A DNA stretch of 64,000 bases from Nostoc sp. JL33 (GTDB lineage: Bacteria; Cyanobacteriota; Cyanobacteriia; Cyanobacteriales; Nostocaceae): positions 138,736 through 202,735 of the forward strand of contig NZ_JABXKP010000038.1 of assembly GCF_017114985.1 (NCBI RefSeq). The letters are read 5' to 3'. The notes under the pieces were generated by a model. It was not told the DNA's origin. It searched no databases and saw only the letters and a program-made list of their open reading frames with translations. Both the position numbers and the translations under genes were made by a program. Of this stretch, positions 39,661 through 51,108 are shown in pieces. The number at the start of each line of letters is the position of its first letter. Position 1 is the stretch's first letter.

Positions 39661-41172
39661 TCACGTAGTGCGCCGGAGGCGATCGCTCAAAGGATTGTGT
39701 TTCGATGCTAAACGCGCTCTCCCCGCAGCAGCCCATTCTTGGAGTTGCTGAATTTGCTCTACAGCAGTTCGCGCCAAGGGGATGATCTGACTGGCTGCTT
39801 CTAAAATGTCGTCGGTAGCAAAGTCGCGGTTTTGGCTAAATCCAATATGCATCGCTTCAATTAAAGTTTGCTCAATCTCTGCCCCAGAAAAATCAGGCGT
39901 TTCGTATGCTAGCCTATCGATGTCATAACTTTTCAAGTTATGGGGGCGCAATCGGGATAAATGAACATCATAAATTGCTTTTCTCTCTTCTTGGGTGGGC
40001 AAACCCACAAAGAAAATTTCATCAAATCGCCCCTTACGAAGCATTTCCGGCGGTAAGGCTTGGATGTCGTTAGCGGTGGCGACGACAAACACGGGTGAGG
40101 TTTTTTCGGCTAGCCAGTTAATAAAAGTGCCAAACACACGGCTGGCTGTTCCGGCATCACCTTTGCTACCAACTCCGGCAAAGGCTTTATCTATTTCATC
40201 AATCCACAAAATACAAGGAGCGAGGGCTTCAGCTACTTGGATCATTTGGCGAGTCCGAGATTCTGATTCACCCACTAAACCACCAAATAACCTTCCTACA
40301 TCCAGGCGTAGCAAGGGTAAATGCCAGTGATGAGCGATCGCTTTTGCGGTTAACGATTTACCAGTTCCCTGAATACCCACCAACATTAAACCACGGGGGT
40401 GCGGTAATCCGTACTGTCGCGCCTTATCAGTAAACGAGCCTCCCCGACGAATCAGCCAGTCTTTCAAGTTATCGAGTCCGCCAATATCAGAAATTTGCTC
40501 AGTGGCGGGGTAGAAGTCCAGGATTTGGGTTTGGCGGATAGTTTGGCGCTTTTCTTCCAAAACGAGATCCACGTCTTCTGGTTGCAATTCTCCGTGGGTA
40601 GCGATCGCCTTTGCTAAAACCCGGCGAATCCGTTCCATCGAAAGTCCTTGACAAGAGCGCACCAAGTCATCTAAAACTTTGCCAGAAAGGGAATTACCAG
40701 TACTTTGTAGCAAGCGATCTATCTCAGTTTTAATTTCTGGGGCGGCGGGTAAAGGGAACTCGACGACTGTCAGCGCTTCCGTTAAGTCGTCAGGAATGGC
40801 GATGCGGGGCGACAATAGGACAATATTTTTTGGTTGCGATTTGAGGAGTCTGGACAGATTGCGGAGTTTGCGGGCGATCGCAACATCATCTAAAAAGCGA
40901 TGATAATCTCGGAAAATCAATACCGCAGGTGCCGAAGCTGGTAATTTTTCGATAAATTCTAAAGCTTGCAACGGGTTACGTCGCCCAAACCCAGCATCAT
41001 TGGGGTTTCCCTGGTAGCCATCGACAAAATCCCAAGTATAGACTGGGCGATTACCCTGGTTGGTTGCTTCTTCCCGGATAGCTGCTTCTACCCGCTCCTC
41101 TTCATAGGTGGGAATATAAATTAAGGGGTAGCGGGCGCGTAGCAGCAGTTTAAACTCTTCACGAAAGTTCAT
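39661..41172 (-). CDS. ycf46: Ycf46-like AAA ATPase
   Basis: [83 protein letters not shown]. Confidence 0.92.
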   Translation of the reverse strand: MNFREEFKLLLRARYPLIYIPTYEEERVEAAIREEATNQGNRPVYTWDFVDGYQGNPNDAGFGRRNPLQALEFIEKLPASAPAVLIFRDYHRFLDDVAIARKLRNLSRLLKSQPKNIVLLSPRIAIPDDLTEALTVVEFPLPAAPEIKTEIDRLLQSTGNSLSGKVLDDLVRSCQGLSMERIRRVLAKAIATHGELQPEDVDLVLEEKRQTIRQTQILDFYPATEQISDIGGLDNLKDWLIRRGGSFTDKARQYGLPHPRGLMLVGIQGTGKSLTAKAIAHHWHLPLLRLDVGRLFGGLVGESESRTRQMIQVAEALAPCILWIDEIDKAFAGVGSKGDAGTASRVFGTFINWLAEKTSPVFVVATANDIQALPPEMLRKGRFDEIFFVGLPTQEERKAIYDVHLSRLRPHNLKSYDIDRLAYETPDFSGAEIEQTLIEAMHIGFSQNRDFATDDILEAASQIIPLARTAVEQIQQLQEWAAAGRARLASKHNPLSDRLRRTT

Positions 41173-41224
41173 ATATAGCTGTGGTTATTAGTTATTCTCT
41201 CATTGTTCAGCGAAATATTAGGCG

Positions 41225-41350
41225 AATAGAATTCACTGCTACACAAACAAAGTCCACACTTCGACCCTTCTCTACGAGACGCTACGCGAACGACAAAGCT
41301 CAGGGCAACGCAAGCTCAGTGACCGCCTCCGTGGACTAACGAAAAATCAA
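41225..41350. repeat. Partial copy of the composite palindromic repeat
   Basis: ttctctacgagacgctacgcgaacgac...gcctccgtggactaacgaaaaatcaag. Confidence 0.6.
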
Positions 41351-41460
41351 GATTTTTATAATACACTTAGACGTAAACATTTCTGAATTACCTTTTTCGT
41401 TCATATCTCGGCTCAATGCCTATTTGCATCAGGTATTTGAGTTTTGATTAAGGCATAATT

Positions 41461-41808
41461 ATGGGGAAAGTGAATCTAGTATCGCTGTCTATGAATCTTC
41501 AAAGAGTCACAAGTTTGAATAGGCTGTCTCTTCATGTTCTGGTTGAACAGGCATCCGAGGGGCATTTTATCGCATCAGTGCCAGAGTTGCCTGATTGTGT
41601 AGCCGAAGCTGAAACCCGTTCGGATGCGATCGCGGCTGTACAAGAGCAAGTTAGAGTTAGACTGGCAAATATTGAGGTACTGACGCTAGAAGTTGCAAAT
41701 AATCCTTGGACAGATTTTATTGGGATGTTTGAAGGAGATGATGAGTTTGCAACTCTTGCTCAGGAACTCCGTACTGAGCGCGAATTAGATATAAATAGCA
41801 CTGTATGA
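41461..41808 (+). CDS. HicB-like antitoxin
   Basis: LHVLVEQASEGHFIASVPELPDCVAEAETRSDAIAAVQEQV; overlaps the next gene by 4 nt; start may be 41491. Confidence 0.75.
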   Translation: MGKVNLVSLSMNLQRVTSLNRLSLHVLVEQASEGHFIASVPELPDCVAEAETRSDAIAAVQEQVRVRLANIEVLTLEVANNPWTDFIGMFEGDDEFATLAQELRTERELDINSTV

Positions 41809-42242
41809 GCCTTTGGGTGTTAGATACAGATCATGTGTCGCTTCTATTAGAGCGACATCCATTCGTGAGCCGTCGGGTGTCAGAGGTGGGAGCAGAGGTA
41901 GCGATTTCTATTGTGACGGTTCAGGAATTGTTTAATGGTTGGGTGGTGAGAATCAATAGTGCGCGAAAAGTTGAGGATGTTGTGCGACTGTATGGAAAGT
42001 TGAGCCGGACAGTTGCTCTATTTGGACGGGTGAGGGTGTTGGATTTTGATGATTTTGCTGCTTGTACGTTTGTGCGATTGCGATTAGAAAATCCCACGTT
42101 ATCGAAACAGCGATTACAGAAGGATATGCGAATTGCGGCAATTGCCTTGGTGAATGATGCAGTTGTAGTGACGCGAAACTATCGAGATTTTTCTCAAGTA
42201 CCTTCTTTAAAGATTGAGGATTGGTCACGACAGGATGGATGA
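41805..42242 (+). CDS. PIN-domain (VapC-like) toxin
   Basis: SLWVLDTDHVSLLLERHPFV...ISIVTVQELFNGW...DMRIAAIALVNDAVVVTRNYRDFSQVP. Confidence 0.88.
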   Translation: MSLWVLDTDHVSLLLERHPFVSRRVSEVGAEVAISIVTVQELFNGWVVRINSARKVEDVVRLYGKLSRTVALFGRVRVLDFDDFAACTFVRLRLENPTLSKQRLQKDMRIAAIALVNDAVVVTRNYRDFSQVPSLKIEDWSRQDG

Positions 42243-42406
42243 TCATTGTTGACACAGCACCAAAGGGTACAGCAACGGTGGTGAGTAAATAAAATATCAT
42301 CTATATAGATAACAGCCGCTTTTTAACGGAGATTATACCTGTATTTGGTCAAAATGCTGCAAGCATAAGCAGGTTTTATCAGCCAACGAAAGAATAGGGG
42401 TTGTAG

Positions 42407-43327
42407 CGTTCGTGGTGTTGGGCTGAGTTAATATATAACTCATCTGAGGGCTTAAATATTACTATATTGATTAGCCCTATTTCTGATATAGCAAAAAGTT
42501 TACTGGGTAATATACAGGATGACAGTATTTCTTTAAAAATTAGTGGTTTGAATATAACACAACAAGATAAAACTATTAGCTATCTTGAAAAATACGCAAA
42601 TTCTATATTTTTTCAGATTGATTTGGTTTTAGGGTTGCCTTTAACTGTTCAACGTATTCAAACTCAAGAAGAAAATATTTTACAACACGATGCTCAAACT
42701 ACTTTAAATATTAAGTACCCAGTATGCCAGTATGATAAGGAAGCTCTGTCCCTTTATTGGTATGCCCGAAGTGCTAATGAAATGCCTTTGTTACAGTACC
42801 TAGCCTACTATCAGGTAATAGAGTTTTATTTCTCCACTTATTCACAAATCAAAGCTACACGCACAATTCAAAATTTAATGAAAACGCCTGGATTTAACAT
42901 TTATAACGATAACGATATAATAAAAGTGCTAAGTATAGCGAAATCCAGTTTTGGTAGAGGTTTTATAACTGAAATTTCCCAATTAGAAGCAACACTCAAG
43001 GAATGTATTCAAATCTCATTACTTAAAGAATTTTTTGAAAAAAATGAAAGACTCAAATCTTTTTTAACAACAAAAAAGGATAAAATGTTGGATTTAGAGC
43101 CATTGGCTTTAAATGATAATGATGAAATGTTAATAAACAGCATAGCAAAACGAATCTATGATGTTAGATGTAGAATAGTCCACACTAAAAATGAGAATGA
43201 TTTTGACAATGCAAAATCGATATATCCTTTTACTAAAGAAGCTAATTTACTAAACTGCGAAATTGAACTAATCCATTACCTTGCAAAGCGAGTTTTAATA
43301 GCTAGTAGTAGTGAGTTTCAGTTGTAA
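42407..43327 (+). CDS. HEPN-like protein; possibly N-terminally truncated (ORF track start TTG 42467)
   Basis: R-x4-H motif in AKRIYDVRCRIVHTKNE; frame open upstream to 42407 (WCWAELIYNSSEGLNITILISPISD) without an ATG. Confidence 0.55.
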   Translation, partial: RSWCWAELIYNSSEGLNITILISPISDIAKSLLGNIQDDSISLKISGLNITQQDKTISYLEKYANSIFFQIDLVLGLPLTVQRIQTQEENILQHDAQTTLNIKYPVCQYDKEALSLYWYARSANEMPLLQYLAYYQVIEFYFSTYSQIKATRTIQNLMKTPGFNIYNDNDIIKVLSIAKSSFGRGFITEISQLEATLKECIQISLLKEFFEKNERLKSFLTTKKDKMLDLEPLALNDNDEMLINSIAKRIYDVRCRIVHTKNENDFDNAKSIYPFTKEANLLNCEIELIHYLAKRVLIASSSEFQL

Positions 43328-43825
43328 GAGTGAAAAGGGTATGGGGTGAAATGAGCAGTGATACCGAAAGTTACGCTAAGGAATTGATGATCTGCTCTCA
43401 ATACTGCGATCGCCAGGAATAAAACTGTACAGATTGAAGTCTCTGAAATTTAGGAGATTCAAAGCCTTGCTAGATTGTTTAGTATTTATAACTAAATATG
43501 AAAACCTTTATTTAGATTTTAGACTAAAGCACCAATTAAGTATGTCATATATACCTAGTACAAAAATCACAAATATATATACTATAAATAATGGTCGCAC
43601 CATGAAATATAAAGGAATACCGCCCATTACCAAACGATAAAAAGAAAAACGTTTAAGAAATCTCTGGTTACAGTGACCTGGGGACGTTGCAGGGCTATCT
43701 AGAGGTCACGCTAGAGCAGAAGCGAAAAGCTGTTTCTGTGATTGGGTTTTAGATTTAGTAAGGTAGAATGTATATACTCAAGTAAGGAATCCTTACATTT
43801 GATAGCAAAGGCTAGGAGGCAAGTC

Positions 43826-44047
43826 ATGCTCGCCAAGTTAACTTCTAAAAATCAACTAACGCTGCCTAAAAGTATTACTCGTGAAATCGGTGAGGCTGAG
43901 TATTTTGAGGTAAAGGTGGAGGGAGGGCAAATTATTCTGACTCCTGTAAAAATTCAGCGGGCTGATGCGGTTCGATCTAAGCTGGCGGATTTAGGACTGA
44001 GTGAGCAGGATGTGGCTGATGCAGTGGCTTGGGCGCGTCAATCGTAA
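43826..44047 (+). CDS. AbrB/SpoVT-type antitoxin
   Basis: MLAKLTSKNQLTLPKSITREIGEAEYFEVKVEGGQIILTPVK; ORF open from 43742. Confidence 0.85.
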   Translation: MLAKLTSKNQLTLPKSITREIGEAEYFEVKVEGGQIILTPVKIQRADAVRSKLADLGLSEQDVADAVAWARQS

Positions 44048-44475
44048 TGGCTTGTCCACGGGTGGTAATTGATACTAATATCATCATCTCGGCGCTGATA
44101 TTTGGGGGCAGAGTATCTAGGCTTCGTTTGGCATGGCAGGACGATCTCTTCACTCCGCTGGTTTCTAAAGCGACAACAACTGAGTTAATCCGAGTGCTGG
44201 CTTATCCAAAGTTTAAGCTCACGCCAACTGAGCAAGAAGATTTACTATCGGATTACATACTCTTTTGTGAAGCTGTAGCTATGCCCGGCCGCTTGCCTGT
44301 AATTCCTGAATGTCGTGATCCGTTTGATGTGCCTTTTTTACTTTTGGCTGTGGTCAGTGAGGCTGATTATCTCGTGACGGGCGATCGCGATTTACTCAGT
44401 CTAAAAGATAATTTTTCTTGCCCGATTATCACGGCTGAAGATTTTCTAAATGTTATTGATGGTCAGTCACCCTAA
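44047..44475 (+). CDS. PIN-domain toxin
   Basis: MACPRVVIDTNIIISALIFGG...ECRDPFDVPFLLLAVVSEADYLVTGDRDLLSL; ATG overlaps the antitoxin stop. Confidence 0.9.
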   Translation: MACPRVVIDTNIIISALIFGGRVSRLRLAWQDDLFTPLVSKATTTELIRVLAYPKFKLTPTEQEDLLSDYILFCEAVAMPGRLPVIPECRDPFDVPFLLLAVVSEADYLVTGDRDLLSLKDNFSCPIITAEDFLNVIDGQSP

Positions 44476-44741
44476 TTTTTCCGGTGATGCCTTGTAAAAG
44501 TGGTATTTGTTGCCATAAGTTTTCCCACTGCTTACAGAAGTCATCTACATCACAGAATATTTGTGTAATGTCGAGCCGAGATACAATAGTAGTCATAAAC
44601 TTTCCGATCGCATCTTACAAGCCTCATATATTTACCACCCATGCTGTCTCTGTCGAGTTAATATTCTCAAAAGCGATGCCTAGGGCGGTAAACTACGCAC
44701 GGGCGGGAAATCACAGAATTTGAGCCATCAGCAATAAGCTA

Positions 44742-45260
44742 TTAGCCCGAAAGTTGCTTTTTCAGTGCTTTCAGAGAAGCCCAACGGTTATCAACTGGAG
44801 TTTCAGGACTATCAGAACTATCAACACTACTACTTACAGGAATACCTGGACAATTGCGATCGCACAGCTGACGCTGGGGTATTGCCAAGCACATCTGCTC
44901 ATACAGCCATTCGTTGGGATAAAAATAACCATCGGGCGGTAGGGTTTCAAGCAAATCTTCCATAACTACTTCCCTTTCTAAAGGCAAGTCATTTAGCTGA
45001 TTTGCAGTTTCGTCTAACCAGATGATTTCTTTAGTATCAAGCCCTAAACGGCGATTGTATTGCTGCAAGCAGCGGTTGCAGGTACAAGTAATAATTGTTT
45101 CTGCCTGACTGGACACTTCCAAGTAATTGCCATGATGCTGCACGCGCACATGACCGCGAACTGGTGTCAACGTTTCCAGACCAGGCAGAAATTCGTTAAC
45201 TTGAACTTCCTCTGTCCGCTCCGGGGCTTGAGTTAGCTGCGGAATATAAATTGCGTCCAT
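44742..45260 (-). CDS. DUF177 / YceD family protein
   Basis: CTCNRCLQQYNRRLGLDTKEIIWLD...LPLEREVVMEDLLETLPPDGYFYPNEWLYEQMCLAIPQRQLCDRNCPGI. Confidence 0.85.
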   Translation of the reverse strand: MDAIYIPQLTQAPERTEEVQVNEFLPGLETLTPVRGHVRVQHHGNYLEVSSQAETIITCTCNRCLQQYNRRLGLDTKEIIWLDETANQLNDLPLEREVVMEDLLETLPPDGYFYPNEWLYEQMCLAIPQRQLCDRNCPGIPVSSSVDSSDSPETPVDNRWASLKALKKQLSG

Positions 45261-45463
45261 AGGATTTGTGAGACATCCTCACTAAAATTAATGGTCATTA
45301 TCAGCAATTTTACTGATATTACATCTTTAGTTTATCTCTTAACAACAAGAGAAATTTTGAAATTATATGGTTATGAGTTTTCAATTAACTCCTAACTTTG
45401 CCAATTTTAGATTTTCAATTGAAGGAAAAATCTAAAATCTAAAATCCTTGCATTGAATGGCTT

Positions 45464-45991
45464 CTAACTCGTAACTCCTTCCAACGAAACTGGACGCACA
45501 ACCAAATGACGATGCGGCTCTTTACCGCGACTGAATGTTTCCAAATCTCCAAATTCCTTCAAGAAGGTATGAACTTGACGCCGTTCAGCAGAACTGAGGG
45601 ATTTTATTTCCACTTCTCTACCAGAAAAGCGCACTTCATCAGCTGCTGCTTCTGCTAATGCGCGAATTTCGGCTTCTCTTTTGACCCGGTAGCCATTCAA
45701 CTCAATGGTATAAGAGGCTTGTTCCTCTGGGGGTTGGCTTAGGTTAAGAACCGAATTTGCTAGATACTGAATCGCATCTAGCACAGAACCATCAGCACCA
45801 ATTAATACCTGAATTTGTTCTGACGTAAAGTTGGTTTGGTCAATTGTCAACCAGTAGTTATCTGGTTCTGGGGAATCGCCGTCTTGAGATTGGGCAGTTT
45901 CTAAATGACCTTGAATCTCAGCAGGTATCCCCGTGAGTTCCAGCAGTGTTTTTAACCATTGCTGACCTCGCTGCATCGGAATGTTGCTCAT
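45464..45991 (-). CDS. KH-R3H RNA-binding protein (Jag/KhpB-like)
   Basis: [26 protein letters not shown]3[34 protein letters not shown]. Confidence 0.88.
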   Translation of the reverse strand: MSNIPMQRGQQWLKTLLELTGIPAEIQGHLETAQSQDGDSPEPDNYWLTIDQTNFTSEQIQVLIGADGSVLDAIQYLANSVLNLSQPPEEQASYTIELNGYRVKREAEIRALAEAAADEVRFSGREVEIKSLSSAERRQVHTFLKEFGDLETFSRGKEPHRHLVVRPVSLEGVTS

Positions 45992-47139
45992 GATCCCCCT
46001 GCCGCCTTTTTCTTACCACTTTTCGGTTCAAAGGGCAATGCCTTTTGTTCTGTAACTGCTACTTCTTTCTCCTGGGTTTCTACGATTTTTTGCAGTTCTT
46101 CTGGTAGGGGTTCGCGGGAGAGAAAATAAGTTTGTGCGGTTTGAAAAATATTACCAATCACCATATACATCAGCACCCCAGCTGGTAAGGGGAAGAACAA
46201 AAACATTCCAGAAAAGATGACTGGGGTGATTTTGTTAACTGTATCCTGCTGTGGATTGCCACCACTGGAATTTTGCCCAGAAAGCATTTGGCTAACATAA
46301 AGGCTGATTCCAAAAAAGACAATCATGGCCACAATATCCCAGTGGATTGTGCCATCTGGATCATTTGCGCCAACCCTACCTAAAGCATCAATGAATAAAA
46401 AACCTTTGTCTGCTGCTAGTCCAGGAATAGTTCCTTGAATGGTAACTTCTCCTGGTTGCAAGGCTTCTACATTGCCTTGGGCATCAATTTTTATCCTATC
46501 TTCACCTTTGGTAACTTTCCAATCAGGAATCAGCTTATTTTCTGGGTGTTCTGCTAAGAGCACCTGAAATGGTTTGCCATCAACGGTCTGATATTGTATC
46601 TTGGTTTGTTCTCCCACCGCTAGTTTGTTACCACTGGGAAGGATTGCAGCTACTTTAACGTGTTCACCATCCGCAACGTAAATATTTTGAGGAGCAGTGG
46701 CAAAGGCTTGCGGTTGAATTTGTTCGATTTGTTCTGCAGGAAAGATTTGCAGGTTAACGCTGTAGTTTGCACCTGCAAAAGGCGAACCCCGCAAAGTGGC
46801 GAACAGCGCTAATAAGACTGGCATTTGCACTAGTAATGGAAAACAGCCTGCCAAGGGGTTGCCAAATTCTTTTTGGACATTGACCATTTCCTCGTTCTGC
46901 TTTTGCTGATCATCCTTATAGCGCTCTTTGATTTCTGCCATCCGCTTTTGCATTAGAGGTTGTACAATTCGCATTTTCCGCATGTTGCGAATTGAGCCAG
47001 CACTCAGGGGATAGAGCGCAAAGCGGACTATCAGTGTCAAAGCAACGATCGCTAATCCGTAGCTAGGCACAATACCATAGAAAAAATCTATGATTGGCAG
47101 CATCACGTTGTTCGAGAGAAAGCCGATACCAAAATCCAT
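45988..47139 (-). CDS. yidC: Membrane protein insertase YidC/Oxa1
   Basis: [72 protein letters not shown]. Confidence 0.95.
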   Translation of the reverse strand: MDFGIGFLSNNVMLPIIDFFYGIVPSYGLAIVALTLIVRFALYPLSAGSIRNMRKMRIVQPLMQKRMAEIKERYKDDQQKQNEEMVNVQKEFGNPLAGCFPLLVQMPVLLALFATLRGSPFAGANYSVNLQIFPAEQIEQIQPQAFATAPQNIYVADGEHVKVAAILPSGNKLAVGEQTKIQYQTVDGKPFQVLLAEHPENKLIPDWKVTKGEDRIKIDAQGNVEALQPGEVTIQGTIPGLAADKGFLFIDALGRVGANDPDGTIHWDIVAMIVFFGISLYVSQMLSGQNSSGGNPQQDTVNKITPVIFSGMFLFFPLPAGVLMYMVIGNIFQTAQTYFLSREPLPEELQKIVETQEKEVAVTEQKALPFEPKSGKKKAAGGS

Positions 47140-47297
47140 TATTCTGAATTCAACCTGAGGTACTGTAAACTGAATCTAATTTATCTAAATCATAATTTGT
47201 CGGCGACTATCTTTCGCTACGGATAGCCGCACATTCAAATGGGGCAAGCAGGGCAAACAGGGCATTGGTTCTTCTCCCCCTGCTTCTCCTGCTTGGA

Positions 47298-47690
47298 TCA
47301 ATTATTGGCAGCGCCGCTATATTCGGGATTTTTCGCAGCAATTCTTTCGTTGATGTAGTCATAGACTTCCCGAAACTTGGGAATAGCACGCAATTCGAGA
47401 CGACTGCCGTTTTTTAGGGTTATCGCCATATCTCCCCAAAAGCCAATGCCACGGGGAACTTTGACGATTTTGACAATTTCTGAGTAAATTACGTCAGTGC
47501 GATCGCGCCCTTGCCAACCTCCGATTACGGTAATTCGGCGATCGGTGATCCGGAAACGCAGCCACAATGCCCTGACAATTGCCCCGACTGTTAATGGTAT
47601 GCCGACAATGGTTAGCCCAATCAGCAGGTTGATAATTAAATCCCCAAGATGGGGGCCACCTTCATAATAAACGTCTTCACGAATTCCCAT
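47298..47690 (-). CDS. PH-domain-like membrane protein
   Basis: LWLRFRITDRRITVIGGWQGRDRTDVIYSEIVKIVKVPRGIGFWGDMAITLKNGSRLELRAIP; between rnpA and yidC. Confidence 0.8.
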   Translation of the reverse strand: MGIREDVYYEGGPHLGDLIINLLIGLTIVGIPLTVGAIVRALWLRFRITDRRITVIGGWQGRDRTDVIYSEIVKIVKVPRGIGFWGDMAITLKNGSRLELRAIPKFREVYDYINERIAAKNPEYSGAANN

Positions 47691-48099
47691 CGAACACCTC
47701 AGCTTGTGCCAACAACTGCTCTAATTCTTGCAGAAATTGTGGGCTTACGCACTTAGATTCTGCTGCTGTGGGTTTGACAATCACCACTAGCCGCCATCCT
47801 GGTGATAATTTCGGTAGCAAGTTGTGTAAAGCAGCTGTAATTTGCCGTTTGATTCGGTTGCGAACCACTGCCCTTTTGCTGACTTTTGTGCTTATGGAAA
47901 TGCCAATCCGCGTGCTGGCAACATGTGCTGAGTCAGTTGCTGGTGTTGTCTGGGTGGCAGTGTCCAAACAAGGTTTTGTTGAACATAACGGCTTTAAGGC
48001 TCTCAATGTTAAATAAGAGCCATGACGCCGAATTCCTTCCCGGAAAACTGCCTGGAAATCCTTGCGGGATTTTAGCCGATTTGCTTTGGGCAAAGCCAC
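47677..48099 (-). CDS. rnpA: Ribonuclease P protein component
   Basis: LPKANRLKSRKDFQAVFREG...GISISTKVSKRAVVRNRIKRQITAALH. Confidence 0.95.
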   Translation of the reverse strand: MALPKANRLKSRKDFQAVFREGIRRHGSYLTLRALKPLCSTKPCLDTATQTTPATDSAHVASTRIGISISTKVSKRAVVRNRIKRQITAALHNLLPKLSPGWRLVVIVKPTAAESKCVSPQFLQELEQLLAQAEVFDGNS

Positions 48100-48124
48100 A
48101 GATGCTCTTTTAGCTTGATGTGCC

Positions 48125-48259
48125 CTAAACGCTCAGACGGTGACGTCCCTTTCTTCTCCTGGCACTAATCACGTTTCTGCCGTCTGGTGTCCGCATTCTG
48201 GCGCGAAAACCAGAGGTTCTTTTTCTCTTACGGCTAGTGCCGCCCAGTGTTCTTTTCAT
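48125..48259 (-). CDS. rpmH: 50S ribosomal protein L34 (absent from ORF track)
   Basis: [44 protein letters not shown] (44 aa) upstream of rnpA. Confidence 0.97.
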   Translation of the reverse strand: MKRTLGGTSRKRKRTSGFRARMRTPDGRNVISARRRKGRHRLSV

Positions 48260-48413
48260 ACTAGTCTCCTCTTAGGTGATTTTTATAAAAACTCACAATC
48301 TCTAATTTTATCACTTTATTAGGGAATTGCGAATTGCGCCAAACAGTTCCTATTTTCCTCTTTTGGGAGTGCTCAGTAAAGAAGTCAGATTTCCCACTTA
48401 GCACTCCCCACTC

Positions 48414-48926
48414 TTAATTGATGCTCAAAATCCATGTTCCCATGTAGCGTAGTAGTGGCACATCGCCAGGGGAGAGAACTTGACAGTTAAAATAGTAAAC
48501 TCCGCCGAAGGCTGGGTTTTGTACGTTAGATAAGACTAACTCAACTGGGCTAGCTGCTGGCACCGGCTCTTGGGGAAAAATATTAATCAGCTTACCTTCT
48601 TTGTCCCACTTCACCTCAGAAAGCGGAACTGCTTTGCCTTTGACTCGGACTTCAATATTTTTGGGGTCAAAAGTTCCTTTGTAATAATCAGGGTAGTTAA
48701 TGGAAAATTGACCAACTGCCAATTTCATTTTTTTGGCTGGAATCCTCAATATGTATCGATCCCAACCATTAGCTTGTCCACCAAAATCTAACCTAAAGGG
48801 CAGCTGATTTTCGCCTTTGATGCCGCTAAACAGCGTCAATCCAGGTAAGCTTTGCGCCCAAGTCAGGGCTGGTAATCCAGCAACCAAAAGACTAGTCACG
48901 GCTAAAGCAGAAAGTAAACGTCGCAT
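48414..48926 (-). CDS. DUF2808 secreted protein
   Basis: Signal peptide; YILRIPAKKMKLAVGQFSINYPDYYKGTFDPKNIEVRVKGKAVPLSEVKWDKEGKLINIFPQEPVPA. Confidence 0.8.
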   Translation of the reverse strand: MRRLLSALAVTSLLVAGLPALTWAQSLPGLTLFSGIKGENQLPFRLDFGGQANGWDRYILRIPAKKMKLAVGQFSINYPDYYKGTFDPKNIEVRVKGKAVPLSEVKWDKEGKLINIFPQEPVPAASPVELVLSNVQNPAFGGVYYFNCQVLSPGDVPLLRYMGTWILSIN

Positions 48927-49691
48927 AATTGGGCTTCCTCTACCAAAATGTAAATCTGTTATCTAAAAAAAATAACTGTGTGTTAGTATTCTTTACTAAA
49001 CTTTACTACTGACTTCCTAACAATGGACGTTTAATAACAACAAAAAGTGCCATCTTCCCTGAGCTTTGGGCGACGGCAGTATTGCTTAGTATTAAATAAT
49101 ACATACATTATATTTAGTTCATTACCCTTGTAGAGTCCTGATTTGATTACTAAGTTGGTCAAATTTGAACTAGATAGAAACACCGTTAGGATTAGATTGT
49201 GTTTCCAAATATGTATAAGTGTATCTAAATTTGAGAATTTTGTTATAAAAATTGAGGCGCGTCATCAGCGATCGCTAGTTAACTTGGGCTAAATTGATTA
49301 AAAGTAAGTTGGAATCAAAGTCGTAATCATTAAAATTTGATTGGGAAATTATAAAGCTTTCAAAATCTGGTCAATATTACTCTATAAGAAAGGAATACCA
49401 AAATTTCTCAATCCCGAAAACAAGCTGAAGATAAAGATGCAAAATTTGGGAATCAATTTAGGATGTGCAATACGTAACCCTGTTTGCAACTATCTGAAAA
49501 TATGACATCTGCGAGCGGTAAAGTGAAGCTTTGGCTGGAGAGCTAAAACTGCCAGAGGAAAGATTCAAGGTTCAATCTAGTAGTAAAATTCATGGCTGAT
49601 GTTCCTGCCTAAGTACTATGAGCGAGGGACACCCCTTATCTGGGCAATCGCTTACTTAGCAGAGATTAGGTATTTATCTTCAGGAGATTTC

Positions 49692-50858
49692 ATGAGAATA
49701 GCAGTTGCTAAAGAAATTGAAGTTTGTGAACGTCGTGTGGCATTAATTCCTGACACCGTTGCGCGATTGGTAAAACAAGGTTTGGAAGTGTGGGTAGAAA
49801 CAGGTGCGGGAGAAGGAGCTTTTTTCAGCGATTCTGCCTATGAAGCAGTAGGAGCCACAATTATCAGCGATACTGCCAAATTATGGGGCGAAACAGATAT
49901 TCTGCTCAAAGTCAGCCCACCGCAAGAACGAGAAGATGGACGCTCAGAAATTGACTTGTTAAAGGAAGGTGCTGTTTTAATCAGTTTCCTCAATCCCTTG
50001 GGAAATCCGGTTATAGCAGAGCAACTGGCAAATCGGAAAATCACAGCCTTGAGTATGGAAATGATTCCCCGTAGCACCAGGGCGCAAAGTATGGATGCTT
50101 TGTCCTCGCAAGCTTCATTAGCAGGTTACAAAGCGGTGTTAATTGCCGCAGCTGCATTACCGAAATATTTCCCGATGTTAACCACAGCCGCAGGTACGAT
50201 CGCTCCAGCGAAAGTATTTATTATGGGCGCTGGTGTAGCCGGATTGCAAGCGATCGCTACCGCTAGACGCTTGGGAGCAGTCGTAGAAGCCTTTGATATT
50301 CGTCCCGCCGTTAAAGAAGAAGTGCAAAGCTTAGGGGCAAAATTCGTTGAAGTCAAATTAGACGAAGAAACAGTCGCTGCTGGCGGTTACGCCAAGGAAA
50401 TCTCTGAAGCTAGTAAACAACGTACCCAAGAAGTTGTCGCCGAACACATCAAAAATTCTGATGTGGTGATTACCACCGCTCAAGTGCCTGGGAGACAAGC
50501 ACCACGGCTAGTTACAGAAGAAATGGTGGCACAAATGAAACCCGGTTCAGTGATTGTAGATTTGGCTGCTGAACAGGGTGGTAACTGCGCCTGCACCGAA
50601 CCCGGCAAAGATATTGTGTGGAACGGTGTGACAATTATCGGCCCCATCAATCTCCCATCATCGATGCCAATTCACGCCAGCCAATTGTATGCCAAGAACG
50701 TAACTTCATTGATGCAACTGCTAATTAAAGACAAAGCTTTGCAGGTAGACTTTGGCGACGACATCGTTGATGCAGCTTGCGTTACTCACGCAGGTGAAAT
50801 TCGCAATCAACGAGTGCGGGATGCGCTACAAGCTTTGAGCGGAGTTGGAGCAGGTTAG
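49692..50858 (+). CDS. pntA: NAD(P) transhydrogenase alpha subunit, part 1
   Basis: MRIAVAKEIEVCERRVALIPDTVARLVKQGLEVWVETGAGEGA...GAGVAGLQAIATARRLGAVVEAFDIRPAVKEEV; ORF open from 49599. Confidence 0.95.
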   Translation: MRIAVAKEIEVCERRVALIPDTVARLVKQGLEVWVETGAGEGAFFSDSAYEAVGATIISDTAKLWGETDILLKVSPPQEREDGRSEIDLLKEGAVLISFLNPLGNPVIAEQLANRKITALSMEMIPRSTRAQSMDALSSQASLAGYKAVLIAAAALPKYFPMLTTAAGTIAPAKVFIMGAGVAGLQAIATARRLGAVVEAFDIRPAVKEEVQSLGAKFVEVKLDEETVAAGGYAKEISEASKQRTQEVVAEHIKNSDVVITTAQVPGRQAPRLVTEEMVAQMKPGSVIVDLAAEQGGNCACTEPGKDIVWNGVTIIGPINLPSSMPIHASQLYAKNVTSLMQLLIKDKALQVDFGDDIVDAACVTHAGEIRNQRVRDALQALSGVGAG

Positions 50859-50892
50859 TAGGGGCATAACATGTTCATAAGTGTCAACTTAG

Positions 50893-51085
50893 AGCCAGGG
50901 CGAATGGAATTCGCGGCTACACAAACCAAGCCCACCTCCGTGGGCTAATGAAAAATCAAGAGTTTGAAACCTACGGAGGTAGGTTTTGCCTGTGTAGACA
51001 AGCCAGTGCGTTGGGCGGCTTTGCCGACTTGTTCGCGTAGCGTCTCCGACAGGAGAAGCAACTGGCGCGCGGTTTCTAACCGCCC
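50893..51085. repeat. Composite palindromic repeat between pntA part 1 and part 2
   Basis: ggcgaatggaattcgcggctacacaaaccaagcccacctccgtgggctaatgaaaaatcaag...gccagtgcgttgggcggctttgccgacttgttcgcgtagcgtctccgacaggagaagcaactggcgcgcgg. Confidence 0.85.
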
Positions 51086-51108
51086 TTTTAACTAGGAGTT
51101 TTTCAAGC

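Noticed and set aside
40679-40903. ORFs antisense to the ycf46-like gene
   Set aside because: Shadow ORFs with no independent support.
43434-43640. 68-aa plus ORF between HEPN-like gene and AbrB
   Set aside because: No signature or clear RBS; AT-rich intergenic DNA.
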